A stretch of 64,000 nt of DNA from Stenopsyche tienmushanensis (Eukaryota; Arthropoda; Insecta; Trichoptera; Stenopsychidae), in NCBI GenBank assembly GCA_008973525.1, contig WACJ01000353.1, positions 124,001 through 188,000 on the forward strand, given 5' to 3'. The position numbers were made by a program, and so were the translations under genes. Under the pieces are notes generated by a model. That model ran no database searches, was not told where the DNA came from, and saw only the letters and a list, made by a program, of their open reading frames with translations. How positions within the stretch are numbered: the first letter of the stretch is position 1; each line of letters starts with the position of its first letter. This document shows, one piece after another, positions 1 to 11,632 of this stretch.

Positions 1-2573
1 AGCGAATCCCACTCCGAGGGCGAGGAGGAGATCGTCCACTCTCGCTCTCCGCCCCTGAGCTCCGAGCGGGCCTACGCCAGAGACGCGAGCGACAGCGCGC
101 ACAGCGAAGGTGAGGCTCCGCCGAGATCGCCCGGGAGGGTCTCGGAGCGCGCCTTCTCACGGACGCGTGCGATTTCCTTCCAGGGTTCGTCGACAGCGGC
201 GAGATGCAGCTGGCCAACGCCACGGCCGCCGCCGTCGCCCGCTCGACGCTCGCCGCCGAGAGGTCGGCGCCGCCCGCCTTCGACGTCCAGGTCAGGGTGC
301 GTCGCGCTCCCCCCTCGCCGCCGGACCGCATGAGCGACAGCACCAGCGTCAGGTCGGACCGCAACCTCTCGACGATCGAGGAGCAGCGAGAGGAGATGCC
401 CCCGCCCCCTCCGCCGCCGCCGCCGCAGCCCCAGGGACCGCCGAGGCGGATCGTTCAGCAGCCCCCTCTCTATTCCCGCATCGTCCGCAAGACCGCCCAG
501 GAGTGGGACTCGTCCGACGGCGCCGCGGCGAGGAGGCCGAGGTCGATCGCCTCCCTCGACACCGAGATGACCGACACGCACTCGATCACCGAGCTGGTCG
601 ACGACTCCCACAGCAAGCTCTTCTCCGTCAAGGTATCCGCTCCCGTTTCGGACTCGGCGATCCGCCCCTCCGATTCGGACCGGTCTCCGATCTCAACCGC
701 GTTTCGATTTCAGCGTCCCGCCCCCCTTCCGCCGATCCGGACCGCGCGCGAGGACGAGACGTACGCGGAGAGCCTCGAGCCCGCGCCCGAGACGCCCATC
801 CTTCCGGCGAGGTGAGTCCCCGCGCGCGCCCTCGATCGTCTCGAGCGGCGCGGGCGTCGTACGCTGACGAGTCTCCTCTCTCCGAAGGAAACCCGAAATA
901 ACGGCGCACATGGTCGACGACGTGTTCCTGAGGACGATAACCGAGAAGAAGACCGTCGAGGACGTCGAGAGGCACAGGCGTCTCGTGACCGAGTACAAGA
1001 GCGCCCCGAGACCGGTCCCGGCCAGGTGGGACGTCACCATCCGGAACTATCCTCCCCCGGGCGACGGGAACTGGGAAGACTTCAGCGACGTCTCGAGCGC
1101 CTCCGGCATGACGATCGCCTCGCGCTCGGAGCCGCCCTACGTCTCGCAGCAGAGCTACATCGGTGAGTGCGCGCGCTCCCCCGACCTCCGACCGTCGAGC
1201 GAGACCGACGCCGCCCTCTTCGCTTTTCAGAGTCCGCCGGGCCGCACCTCTTCTCGCCGGAGCTGGTCGGCAACATCGGGAGCGGGAGCCTGCCGCTGCT
1301 GCCCGAGCTGCCCCCCGCGAGGAATCCGCTGTACGCCGAGGACGAGATCGCCCTCTCGCCGCTGGGAGTGGCCGAACCGGTCCCCGTCAACTGGGACGTC
1401 CTCGTCAGGGTCCTCCGTCCGGAGGCCGTCGAAGAGGTGAGGGCGGCTCGACGCCGCGGCGCGGACGCGCGGGCCGAGCCCGGACGCCGACCGACCGTCT
1501 CCCTTCCGCAGATGGAGTACGAGGAGCGGGAGGCCCTCACGACGGAGGAGAGGACGCGGTGGCGCCAGATCATCTCGAGCCGATCCGAGCTGAGGAGGGC
1601 GCTCTCGGAGTGCGCGGTGCGCGAGGACTTCCAGCGGGTGAGCGAGGACCGGAGGTACAGCCCTCTCTTCCCCCAGCACAAGTGGGACGTCATCATCAGA
1701 ACGCTCGCTCCGCCTCAGGACAGGCCCAAGGTGCGTCCGCGGCTCCCCGTCGCTCTCTCCCCCCGTCTCTTCGTCGAGTAATCTTCTCTTTTTTGATCGT
1801 CGCAGGGCGGCCGCTATCGCAAGAAGTCCGACTGGGACACGAGATCGAGGAGGAGCTCGCTGCCGACGCTCTACGAGTACGACAGCGACGGCGGCGCGTC
1901 CGGGAGGACTCCGCGACCGCCGGCGGCGTCGCCGTCTCGCCGCACGTCCCGGTCGAGCTACAGGAGCGACCACGTCGACATGAGGCGAGTCTCCCCCGTC
2001 TCCCTCGAGCCTCCCCCGTTCCGCGTCTCGTCTCACGCTTCGCACGCTTTCAGGTCCATGTCTGAGATGATGGTGGACTACGCCAGGATGGACGGCAACG
2101 ACAGCCAATCGGAGGCGTCGCTCGGCATGCCCCTCTCGACGAGGTTCTACGACACCGACAGCGACGGCGAACAAGACTTCCGCATCCCGAGGTGAGTTTC
2201 GCATCCGCGTTTCCTCGCGCGCCCCCGACGACGCCTCACGAGTTCGCTCCTCTCCGACAGGACGTCCAGCCAGCGCTCCATCCAGCGGTCGCTGAGCCAG
2301 CCGTCGCTGGTGAGGTCCGCCAGCGAGTTCACCGAGCGCTGGGCCGCCGACGACGACCGGGACGACGCGGACGCGAGCGACGACGAGGAGACTCCCAGAG
2401 CCGTCAGGAGGAACATTCCGGGACAGGGTGAGTCCCCCGTCGAGCCTTCCCTTCCTCCCTCGCCTCGAGCCGCTCATCCGAGAGTTGCCCTTTCAGGTCA
2501 GCGTCGACACATGGCCACCTTCACCTCGTCGGAAGTGAGGACGTTCCAGGCGACCGAGGGCTGGCCGAAATAG
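1..2573 (+). CDS. C-terminal part of an unrecognised disordered protein with repeated W-D-V motifs (partial, 10 exons)
   Basis: I do not recognise this gene. Ten exons join in one open frame of about 638 residues: 1-109, 184-632, 714-811, 888-1162, 1231-1436, 1512-1730, 1806-1984, 2054-2191, 2261-2427 and 2497-2573 (stop TAG). All phases agree. Introns are 68-81 nt. Nine have GT-AG ends or, in one case (after 1984), a GC donor. The 5' part lies outside the window. The product is rich in Ser, Pro, Arg and Asp, has a run of nine prolines (about 395-421) and no obvious membrane segment, so it looks largely disordered. A short motif recurs three times: RWDVTIRNYPPP, NWDVLVRVLRP and KWDVIIRTLAPP, each W-D-V-x-[IV]-R plus a hydrophobic and prolines. 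This suggests a repeated peptide module. The last residues end in GWPK. It could be the cytoplasmic tail of a membrane protein, but that is only a guess. Exon structure is confident; function is unknown. Confidence 0.8.
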
Positions 2574-3056
2574 CACGCGAGGATCGAAGATACCGTCCGA
2601 CGCGCGAAGAAAAATAATGCTGCCAATTGTTATACTAGCACAGAGTATTACCACAATTTATATACATGTAATTATAAGTTATGCTAAAAGTGTCACTCTT
2701 ACGAACTAGATAAATTATCTATTAAAAAATATATTATTCAACGACGAAGCGGAAGAGACGCAGAGATCAATTTGTACTCTTCAAAACATTCCACGATCGA
2801 CGGTACCGTCAGTCACTCTGTGGACGATCCGGTTTATGTATTTTGAAATCAAAGCTTTGCCGTTTCAAATTTACTGTATATATATATATATCTTATAAAT
2901 TCGATAGCAAATTCTGAATCTTCTTCCGCAGACGTTCACAGAAAAAAAATAATAGAACATTTCGACGCACCGTTTTCTCTAGGGATTTTTCTCTCTATTT
3001 TACAAGCGAAATTATTTGTTCGTTGGTATGATGCGACTTATTTTTTCAACGGAAAG

Positions 3057-3062
3057 AATAAA
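3057..3062 (+). terminator. Possible poly(A) signal of the gene ending at 2573
   Basis: An AATAAA hexamer lies 484 nt downstream of the stop codon, in an AT-rich stretch with no coding capacity. It is the first canonical hexamer I noticed on this strand. Such hexamers are common in AT-rich DNA, so the assignment is weak. Confidence 0.3.
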
Positions 3063-4283
3063 CGAACCATCGCCCGGTGCGTTCCTGCATTTTATCAATG
3101 AACGAAAATCTTGATATTACTTATGTTGGGAAGGTTTTTTTTTTCTTTTGACTATATTCAAATTGTAAACGAATTCTTTTCATGGATATTATTTTTTGTA
3201 ACGATTTGTCATACAGAAAATGATATCTGTAAAGAACGAGTACTAGTTTAGGAGCTTTTAATAACCTATATTAACAAAAAGCAACGTTTGCCCTGCGATA
3301 ACTGTTAAGATTCCCTTAATTGATATTGAACTAATGTGCCAAACATTGCAAATATATTTTGCAATGTAATTTAATAATAAGTTGTCCTGCGCGAGTCGTC
3401 GCTTCGCAACGAAGCCTCGCGACGCAGGCGAAGATCATAAACAAAATATTATTTAGTCAAATATGTTATTGAATTAAAAATAGAGAAGCTCGCGACTCCT
3501 CGCTCAAAATTGAAGCGATCGTAGTGAACCTATCGCAGACTCAAACTGAGCTCGCTCACGGTGCTAATGTGTATGTTATTAATGTTTTCTAAAAACTATT
3601 ATAGATCTAATGAGTCTCAAAATGCGGCGTGGCCCGTTTTTCAGTGTTATTTTATTAGACGATACTATATTAAGAAGATTATTATATTAACAAATTTAAG
3701 AACTGAGCGCAGTCTCGATAGATTTTATTATATTAAGTTTTTTCTTAACAGAAGTAAAAAAATAGCCAGTTATAAAACATCTTACCGTCTCTCAAAAATT
3801 TGATGTAGGTGAAACCCCTCTACAGTTACTCCTATGTTAAAATATGCTACAGTTTCTCAGTGTGCTCCGTCGCAGTCGGCGATGCCCGAAGGTCTGTCGA
3901 TTCGATGCGATATTTAGAAAAGTTACGTCTTGAACTATCGGAATTATCCTACATAATTGTCAATTACTTCATAGTTCTTAAAAAATAAACAAATTAAATG
4001 CTACTTATTTTTTATGTACTAACATTTTTTTATCTTTTTATTCCTGCTTTAATGTAACGCTCATATCTAAAAACACTGATAAAAAAAACAAATTAACAAA
4101 TAAAGTATTTTACCAATAAATGTGTTTTCATCTTTTTCACCCGAGCCTTGTGAAATTTTGCATATTTTATTAATATTCATCCAACTCGGCTTTGAATATT
4201 TAAACGATAGTATTATAATGTGATGACAAAATATTTCATTTTAAATTGAATAAATTCGAAACATTGGTTTTAAACTATTTTAA

Positions 4284-4289
4284 TTTATT
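4284..4289 (-). terminator. Poly(A) signal of Orc4
   Basis: TTTATT on the + strand is AATAAA on the minus strand, about 41 nt downstream of the Orc4 stop codon (4330-4332). Spacing and strand fit a normal cleavage and polyadenylation signal. Confidence 0.55.
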
Positions 4290-4329
4290 TTATAAATAAT
4301 GAGTGTGCATAGCAAAAATCCATTTTTAA

Positions 4330-6367
4330 TTATACCAAAGAGCTCATCGCCCATTGTGACAATTCAGTAGGCAACGTTCGGTACTGTTTTATCGCTTCGG
4401 TGATTTGCGTCCCCGTCACCAGTAATCTATAAAGTTGATATTCTTTTTGAACGTATCCTATGTTCGTGCCCTCTCCTCTCATCGGACTGATGAGTTCCAT
4501 GGATTTCAAATGTTCGAAAGCTTTTAAGATGACCGCTCTCGGTATCGACTGTGCGGAAGAATTGCAGTTTGCAAATTTCGAGTATCTTAAAATACAAATA
4601 AAACAATTAAAAACACTGAGAGACGACTCATCAGCCGTGATTAAACAAATTTTACCTATTATAGACCATTTCAAAATTCATCGGCTGCCCGTCGAATATT
4701 TCCATCTGATGCTTCATCGCTACGATCAAGGACATCTCTAACACGGAGAGCGATAAGAGAATCGATAGTTTGTCATCGATGTTGATAAAATTTTGAGACA
4801 CCCCGACAACGTCACCGGCTTCCAATTGGGGATGGTTATTTGATAATTTACAAATCAATTGCATCTGCGGAATGAAAATAATAAATAGTCTGTGATGAAA
4901 TTAATGTTCCCTTCAATTAATGAAACGAAATACACTCAACCATAAAATTTCGGAAAGACTGTTCGCTGACATCGATATCGAACATTCTTTGCAAGGATTT
5001 GTGTACAATTTCATCATCACCGAGAATTTTGATGTTTTCATTCCAAAATGAAACAAATACCGGATCCAAGTGGTTAAAATCTTTAAAGTCGACTCGACAT
5101 TTTAATAAAATCTCATTAGGAATTGCAAAATTATCTTTTTCACCAGTATCTTGATCATCCGAATCGCTACAAGAGTCAGAATAATTACTATTTTTTTTGG
5201 TAGACGATGCCTGGAATTTTACTTCAGTAGGTAAACTGAGTAAATCGACAAAAAGTTTTACTCTTTTGTTGAGAATCGATTGGTTTTCTTCGTCAGCTTC
5301 TGGAGCATCATACGTGTAAGGGAAAATAAATATTTGCCGATGTGAAAATCTCGACTTGACTCGCTTCTCTAACAATTCAATTACGTCCAGTCTACAAGTG
5401 ACACCTGTAAACATACATGCGTAATAGAAAATAGTAATTGGGTTTTTAAGCCATTTTATGCATATTATTATTACCTATGACGCAAATAGGAGCCTGTTTG
5501 CTTTGCGCTATATCGAATAAATTATAAAGTAACGTTTGACTTCCGTGAGTGTAACAGAACAAATCGAATTCTTCCAGGATGAATAGAACGCTTTTACAAT
5601 GTTTGTCTTGTCCCGATTTAAGGCATGACAATAAAAATGATAGATTTTCAGAAAACGATCCAAACACTCTGTCTCCGATTGCATTTTCTAATGACATCTG
5701 GAAAAGAAAAATTGGTCATTGATTTATATAAATAATAAAAATGTAATAAATAGCAATATCAGAGTATTTCTAATATTAGTAAACATTCTAATGCATTCCA
5801 GTATGTATTCATAAAAGTGGTTCATTAAAAAAGTTATAGGTTTTATTATGCACTTGTGTATTCAATATTTAGAGAAGTCACTGTTGAAAGTAGGTTCACT
5901 TAGACAATATTTAAAGTCCACATTGCACTTGCCAATTTTTTTAAATTAAAACAATTAAATTGTTATTACCTGAGATGTTATTGCTTTCAATGCTAGTTTA
6001 TCATCAGTATGCAATTGACCATTTAATTTAACCAAAATGGAATTTTCTTGAAAAGGCGTATTTTTGCTCAAATTCCATAGTACATTATTTATGAGCTGAA
6101 AACAAAAGTAGGCTATGAGATCCTTAGATCGATCAAACATCGATCGAATTGAATTATCTTATATGATACCGTCGTTTTGCCGGATCCTCTCGGGCCGACA
6201 ACGAGAGCTGAATTGGATTCACCGGCTTCGATTGTCCGCGACAACAAGTCATAAACGTGCGATTTCTGGTCTTCGTGATCGCGAAATGTAAGGTTATCTT
6301 CGATAATTTTCATTTTTAAATATTTTCTGGCGAGTTTTATTTGAAGTTCTTCGCTGGAGTCGAACAT
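4330..6367 (-). CDS. Orc4: Origin recognition complex subunit 4
   Basis: A complete gene of six coding exons on the minus strand: 6367-6170, 6095-5970, 5697-5475, 5404-4941, 4864-4656 and 4585-4330. They give about 491 aa with consistent phases. ORC4 is an AAA+ subunit of the complex that marks replication origins in the nucleus and helps load the MCM helicase. Motifs in order: Walker [12 protein letters not shown] (end of exon 1), [19 protein letters not shown] (exon 2), [13 protein letters not shown] and Walker [12 protein letters not shown] (exon 3), the strongly conserved [16 protein letters not shown] (exon 4), [13 protein letters not shown] (exon 5) and the winged-helix region [18 protein letters not shown] with QWAMSSL near the end (exon 6). 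Human ORC4 is 436 aa. The extra length here is mainly an acidic Ser/Asp-rich insertion in exon 4 (about 5120-5215). The donor after exon 4 (GTTGAG) is weak but is the only one giving a continuous conserved frame. The start ATG is the first in frame and leaves a short N-terminus typical of insects. Identity is very secure. Confidence 0.95.
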
Positions 6368-6426
6368 TTTAACGTAGTTTTAAGTGCAAACACAATCATG
6401 AAATATCGCAGACGTTTGACAGTCAG

Positions 6427-6438
6427 TTTCGCGCGAAA
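6427..6438. promoter_or_regulatory. Palindromic E2F-type site upstream of Orc4
   Basis: TTTCGCGCGAAA, a perfect 12-bp palindrome, lies 60 bp upstream of the Orc4 start codon. It contains the E2F core TTTSSCGC on both strands. Replication genes including ORC subunits are known E2F targets in animals, so a role in S-phase transcription of Orc4 is a reasonable inference. I saw no TATA box nearby. Confidence 0.65.
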
Positions 6439-7290
6439 GAAACAATAAGATTGTCTAAGAAGGTATAAATGCGACCATAACGATCGCAGAGATTGCCATT
6501 AAAAAAATCTCATTTTTATTTTTGTAATAGTTAGGTTGGATCATCGGTAAATATATTATTATTTGAGAGACAACCACATGTGCGTGATAATTATAATTTA
6601 TAAGGACTAAAAATAATTTAAGAAGAAATATTTTCAAGATGTAAATATATTTTATACAATTAGTTTTGGCTAGCTTTGCTCCAACACATTTTGCTTATTT
6701 AAATTTAAATCGACATGTAAAATTCCTAAATTGTATTTCCAAAAGACAATTAAAAAACGATAATCCATGAAATGTCTGTCAAAACAGAAGCATGTTTTTG
6801 GTTAGATAATCACAATGGAACATTGAAGAGATTAGATTTCTTCTCTGCCGACATCGACGGCACTTATAAATTTACTAAGAGATGTCACTATAAATCTAGA
6901 TTTAATTTAATTTAAGGGCAATCAAATACATGTATTCAAAACTAGTTGAAGCGTCAATATATATAACTATTAAGCGTATGAATTAATTTGAATTTTTAAA
7001 ATTGTTGAAACAATGATAGTATTAAATATAATATTTCCGACTTTCGGTAGGCGGTGCGAATTATTGGGATGTATTAAATAATGATTAATAGTTAAAACTA
7101 AAAATCAATTTGATTTATATTTTTGATAGTAAATAATATATTATTCAACTGTAAAATTTGCGTGCATTTTTATTCATCAAGCGATAGTTAATTAAATTTT
7201 AGTTTAAAAAAAAATCAAGGATTATTATAATAATTAAAAAAAACAGCATACAATTTTAATAATACTACAGCAGCTTATGGTATATGTAAG

Positions 7291-7335
7291 AAATCCTGTC
7301 TATAGTGAAAATCAATTTTCAGCATAGACAGGATT
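7291..7335. repeat. 12-bp inverted repeat (hairpin)
   Basis: AATCCTGTCTAT and its exact complement ATAGACAGGATT enclose about 20 nt. It sits directly left of a copy of the AACCG-rich dispersed repeat (from about 7345). It is probably a terminal or internal hairpin of a repeat element; no function can be assigned. Confidence 0.5.
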
Positions 7336-7344
7336 AAAAATCAG

Positions 7345-7480
7345 GGCTTCGAACCGTATTTTTTTTCATTTCGGTTTCTGTTACGTTCTTAAGATTTATA
7401 TCGGTTTTTGTTCTGGGAAAAATAATGGTTTTACTGGGTATCGATTATTGTTGATAATAATGGTTAAATTATGCAGTATG
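7345..7480 (+). repeat. Copy of an AACCG/CGGTT-rich dispersed repeat
   Basis: The segment runs TTCGAACCGT, then TTTCATTTCGGTTTCTGTTACG, then a TTTATATCGG block and an AATAATGGTT block. The same order of blocks recurs inverted at about 18838-18975 and directly at about 62495-62600. Partial copies lie near 60810-60860 and 61455-61530. It is non-coding and the class is unknown. Confidence 0.5.
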
Positions 7481-8096
7481 ATAAAATACATGTAATAAAA
7501 TAATTTAGTTCAATTAAAAATGTGTTTCAAATGAATCTAATTAAGTTATCATCTATATTTATATATGAACATTAATGTCAGTTTTTTTATTTATAAATTA
7601 ATTTGCTTGGGACCTATACATTCATATATCATTCATCCGATTGCGATGAAACTTTGATGAGTTATTGAGTGTGTATTCAAGATTGTTTTTAAATCAGAAC
7701 AAGTATTGTTTGTGAGCGGAATTCATTTTGCGAGACGTTTAGCAGATATACCATGTTGCCGCATAATGGTCTGGAAAAGTGAAGCCGCGACGGGGAGAGG
7801 AAAGATGCGCGCGCAATACGGCAGTCGAGCTCCGCTCACGAGAGAGAGGAGAATAATTTTAAAAAATGGAAATTTGCTTAGTAAAACCAAATATGCATGT
7901 TTATTTAATATAAACAACACAGATCAACAAAATATTTTTATCAGTAACAGTAAAATTTATAAATATAAAAATACAAACTTTGCTTTAAGTAAACATTCAT
8001 TTTCAACAATAAAACATTTATTTTGAACAGCATTTAAAAATATTAAAATAACATAAATGATCCCTTTTTTTAAGCTTTAAAAAGATTGTAAACCAT

Positions 8097-8472
8097 GAGG
8101 CGGTGGCGAATTTATCTATTAGCGCAGAAGGCGTGCGTCTCGGGCCACAAAAATTCAGGGGGCCTCGAAAAGTTTTTGACTTTTTTTTAACTGCATAATT
8201 GAAGGGATTTAAGAAATATTCAAATAATATGTTTATCCCTTGAAATACTTGGTTTCAATTTTACGCGGTGTGTAGAAATCGTGGTTGAAATTCCAACTTT
8301 CAATTGAAAAACACTTGGCCAGTATCTGCCTTGATGCCGTATTATAATGAAATCGCGCATATTAAGGGCCGAATGTCAGAAATTTTCCCAAGCTTAAAAA
8401 CCGAACGGGCCCAGAGGGCCTCGAGTTTAAATTGCGCCAAGGGCCTCTCAAGTGCTAAATCCGCCACTGCCA
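8097..8472. mobile_element. Non-autonomous DNA-transposon-like element with imperfect terminal inverted repeats
   Basis: The left end GAGGCGGTGGCGAATTTAT and the complement of the right end, GTGGCAGTGGCGGATTTAG, are similar inverted termini about 375 bp apart. The interior has matching inverted GGGCC/GGCCTC tracts next to both ends. There is no coding capacity. Ends of the CAGTGGCGGATTTA type are common in hAT-like non-autonomous elements, but target-site duplications are not clear, so the class is open. Confidence 0.45.
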
Positions 8473-11400
8473 CGAGGATTGATGAATGTACACGAGAAAT
8501 TCGATTGGTGGCAAGAAATTAGAATAATGGGCAATAAAAAAGGGACTCTCTAAAAAGGGCTATTTCAGGTAAGCTGACATTTGACATTGCATTAAACATG
8601 CAAAACTTATTTGTATAATAAAATATGAGTGTACAAATTTTAAGCTGTCATCTTAACCCTTTGAGTAGCGAGTTAATTTAAAATATGTATATTTCATAAT
8701 TTTAGATGCTATATTTGCTTATCATCCGTACAAATCCATTTATCTATCAGAACCGTCACAGCGCGTATGAAGCTTGTAAACAAATAAATAAATACCGTCG
8801 ATAGCACACAATATTCGGCTATTTCCTCAAATAAACATAAACAACAAGAAATCGATTCATTATATCATTCATATATCATCATTAATCGATAAAATTGGGT
8901 TAACGATCTATACAATCTTATTTTGAGCTCAACGTGTAAGAATGCGCTTTCTGTATAACTGGAATTCGGACACAACTCTGTGTCTTACCTCTTTGAGGGG
9001 TTAATATATCCGATTAAAAGTCAGAGTCGAGATAAAAAATATAAGAAATGAGTTTTATCGTAAGTTTTCCAATTCAGAGCAGCATTGTTGCAATTTTGGA
9101 TAAACGTTTGTAATTTTTAATCATATTTTTTCATGATAATATTATAGGAAGATTTTTTATATGCTAATAGATATTCAGAATTATGTTTATATTCACACGG
9201 AAGAAATATTTTCTCTGAATAATTGTATCATATTGAATTATCGGCATAGTGACACATACGAAGGCGATTCAGATGCAACATGGAATTTTGCTGTATAAAT
9301 TTATTAGTGATATATAAAAATATAAATGATTTTTTTTTTATATAGTTTCCTCCGTTAGAAATACATTTATTCCATAGGATAGGAAGCTTCTCGATCGCGT
9401 GAACGAATAAAGAAGGCGGCTACTCCGAAAAGGAGTTGCGCACGTATTGTTCGACAGTAGCGTTATCTTAAAATCGTTGCCCTCCCAATGTCTTTATAAA
9501 CATATGACAGTCACACGGGATCACGTTTGAACTGTGAGGTGGATGCTCCCGGTGTGACTGTGTGACTTTATCGCGAGTTACAACTGTTGTAGAAAATCTC
9601 TCAATAAAACACCTTTCGAATCTCAAAATCTTCAAAATCTCAAAAGCGATAACTTTTTCTAGACTTTCACGAATCTTTTGGATCCAATCCAAAGACCCGA
9701 GTCTTACGTACTTCAAGTCTCATCAAAATTTTACTTGATTTTATAACTTGTTTGTGAGAAAATGAATATTAACGTGTTGCGCAACAGAGGATTCGACTTT
9801 TAGCCTTCTTTCTTTAGTGACGGAGATCGAGAAAAGACGAAATAAATGTATTTCTAACGAAGAGAACTATGTAGAAAGATAGGAAACGTCCGTTTGTATT
9901 TATATATATTATTATTAATAAATTTGGACAGCAAAATGCTGGGTTACATTTGAATTCCCCTCTAAGTAAATGTGTCATTTTTATAGTTTGAAAAGGGTAA
10001 AGCGATATTTTGATTATGCCATACACTGTATAATGACGACCTGCAACGATGTACATATGTATGAAGGGTGAAATTGGATGGAAAGGTTTCGCGTTATGAA
10101 GGGTTCGGCAGGTGTTTCCTTCGATTGATTGACAGTATTATTAGAATATCGATAGATATGTAATCTCCGAACATTATGCCGGGATTTGGGATAAGCAAAA
10201 TAAACACGGGGAGCGCATACGAGATAAAGCGAGCGTCCAGTGCGTTTCGCTTCGGGACTGCTCCGATGCTCCAATTTCGAAATGAAGATCAGCAGGGGAC
10301 GGACCGGTCGGTTTACCTTCGGCGTTGCGAAGGAGGAGTAGGTTAGAAATAGACGCCTCCCATCTCCCCGACTCCCGACTCCGGTCCGCCTCTTTCGCCT
10401 CTTCCGCCTCTTCCGCCTCTTCCGCCTCCTTCTCCCGCCCCCCCCGCCCCGGGAGCAACAGGCGCTCCGAATAGAGTGCCTCTCTCGCTAAATAAATCCT
10501 TTTTCAATATGTCGCGAGAGAAGGATTTCTTCTGCGATATTGCATCCGAAAGAGCCTCAATTTCAAATTCATATTAGCAGAGAAACGACGATAATTTAAA
10601 ATTATGATTTTTGTCAGGGCGAGCGACGAAGCTCTCCGGGCTCGGCGAGCCCGGCGGTCGACCGCGCCAGATCTGGAATATTTTTCGACGCTTTGGAAAG
10701 TTTTCGAAGCGAGAAAATCGAAAAAGAAAGCAAAATCGACATTCGTCGGCCGGAAACGGAGGTCTTCTCGAAAAAGGGCCAGGATCGGGACGCGGCTCCG
10801 GCATACTAACGACCGAAAGTAAACACGACATTCGTGTCGCTCTATTCCGAGGGATCAGCTCCGGAAACGTGCTGCAAATTACAAATCTGCGACAACTAAC
10901 GAAGCTGACCGAACTTTCCCACCGAGGAACTTGTTCGTTTCGACTTGTCCGTGCAAATCGGAGATTAGGCAATTCAAACGCATTTAGAATAAAATCCAAA
11001 AGAGACACGTCGCCGCTTAGGATTCGTCACATTGCACGTACGAAATGCTCATATTTTAATCCACAGCAGAGCCAGGATGCAAATCACAATCGGATGAGTT
11101 TTTTTCGTCCGAATCGTCCAGATTTAGAAAATCTCCTCTGTCAGGGGACTTCGACCGACGCGCTTCTGCGACGATTCGGTAATTGGAAATGTGCGGTTTT
11201 TTCATCGCAGAAACGATAGGCATAAATAAAAGGGAAGCATCTCCGGAAAGGCTCTAAGCGCACCCCGGGGATCGGGAGTCGCGGGGGAACAGCCCTCGCA
11301 ACAGGTGCTTACTTCGACTCGGGACGAATCTCACTAAATTACTACTTTCTGCGCCCTACTATTTTTCTTGTCTCGCTTTTGCTCAAAATCGATACACAAA

Positions 11401-11632
11401 ACTGATACGATAGACTATAAAAATGCCTAATGATATGTCGATACCGACTTACGCCAGATCAAACGTTACCGCGCTGAACCGCTCGCGTCCTGCTATCGTC
11501 GAATTAAATTTTCAGGCCGACACCGATACAATAACAAAATCCCTCTCCGACAGACGTGTCTATCTGTAGCTGACTACAAATTTAGAATTTCAATTAAGAC
11601 TTCGATCGCTTTTGATGCTCTCATTTGTATGA

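Larger units (their letters stand above)
2574..4329. other. Convergent intergenic spacer between gene 1 and Orc4
   Basis: The spacer holds the likely 3' untranslated regions of two convergent genes. Base composition switches abruptly from GC-rich coding to AT-rich after 2573. A GC-richer patch at about 3385-3435 and another at 3480-3560 contain partly self-complementary GCGAGTCGTCGCTTCG-type sequence and may be repeat debris. I see no coding gene. Confidence 0.5.

Noticed and set aside
3561..3803. 80-codon + strand frame in the convergent spacer
   Set aside because: AT-rich, no domain, and it lies in a likely untranslated or repeat-derived region.
10174..11219. Open frames of 80-200 codons in a moderately GC-rich stretch
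   Set aside because: Both strands are open and the proteins are low-complexity (Glu-Ala from a GCCTCTTCC tandem repeat) or unrecognisable. No supportable splice structure.
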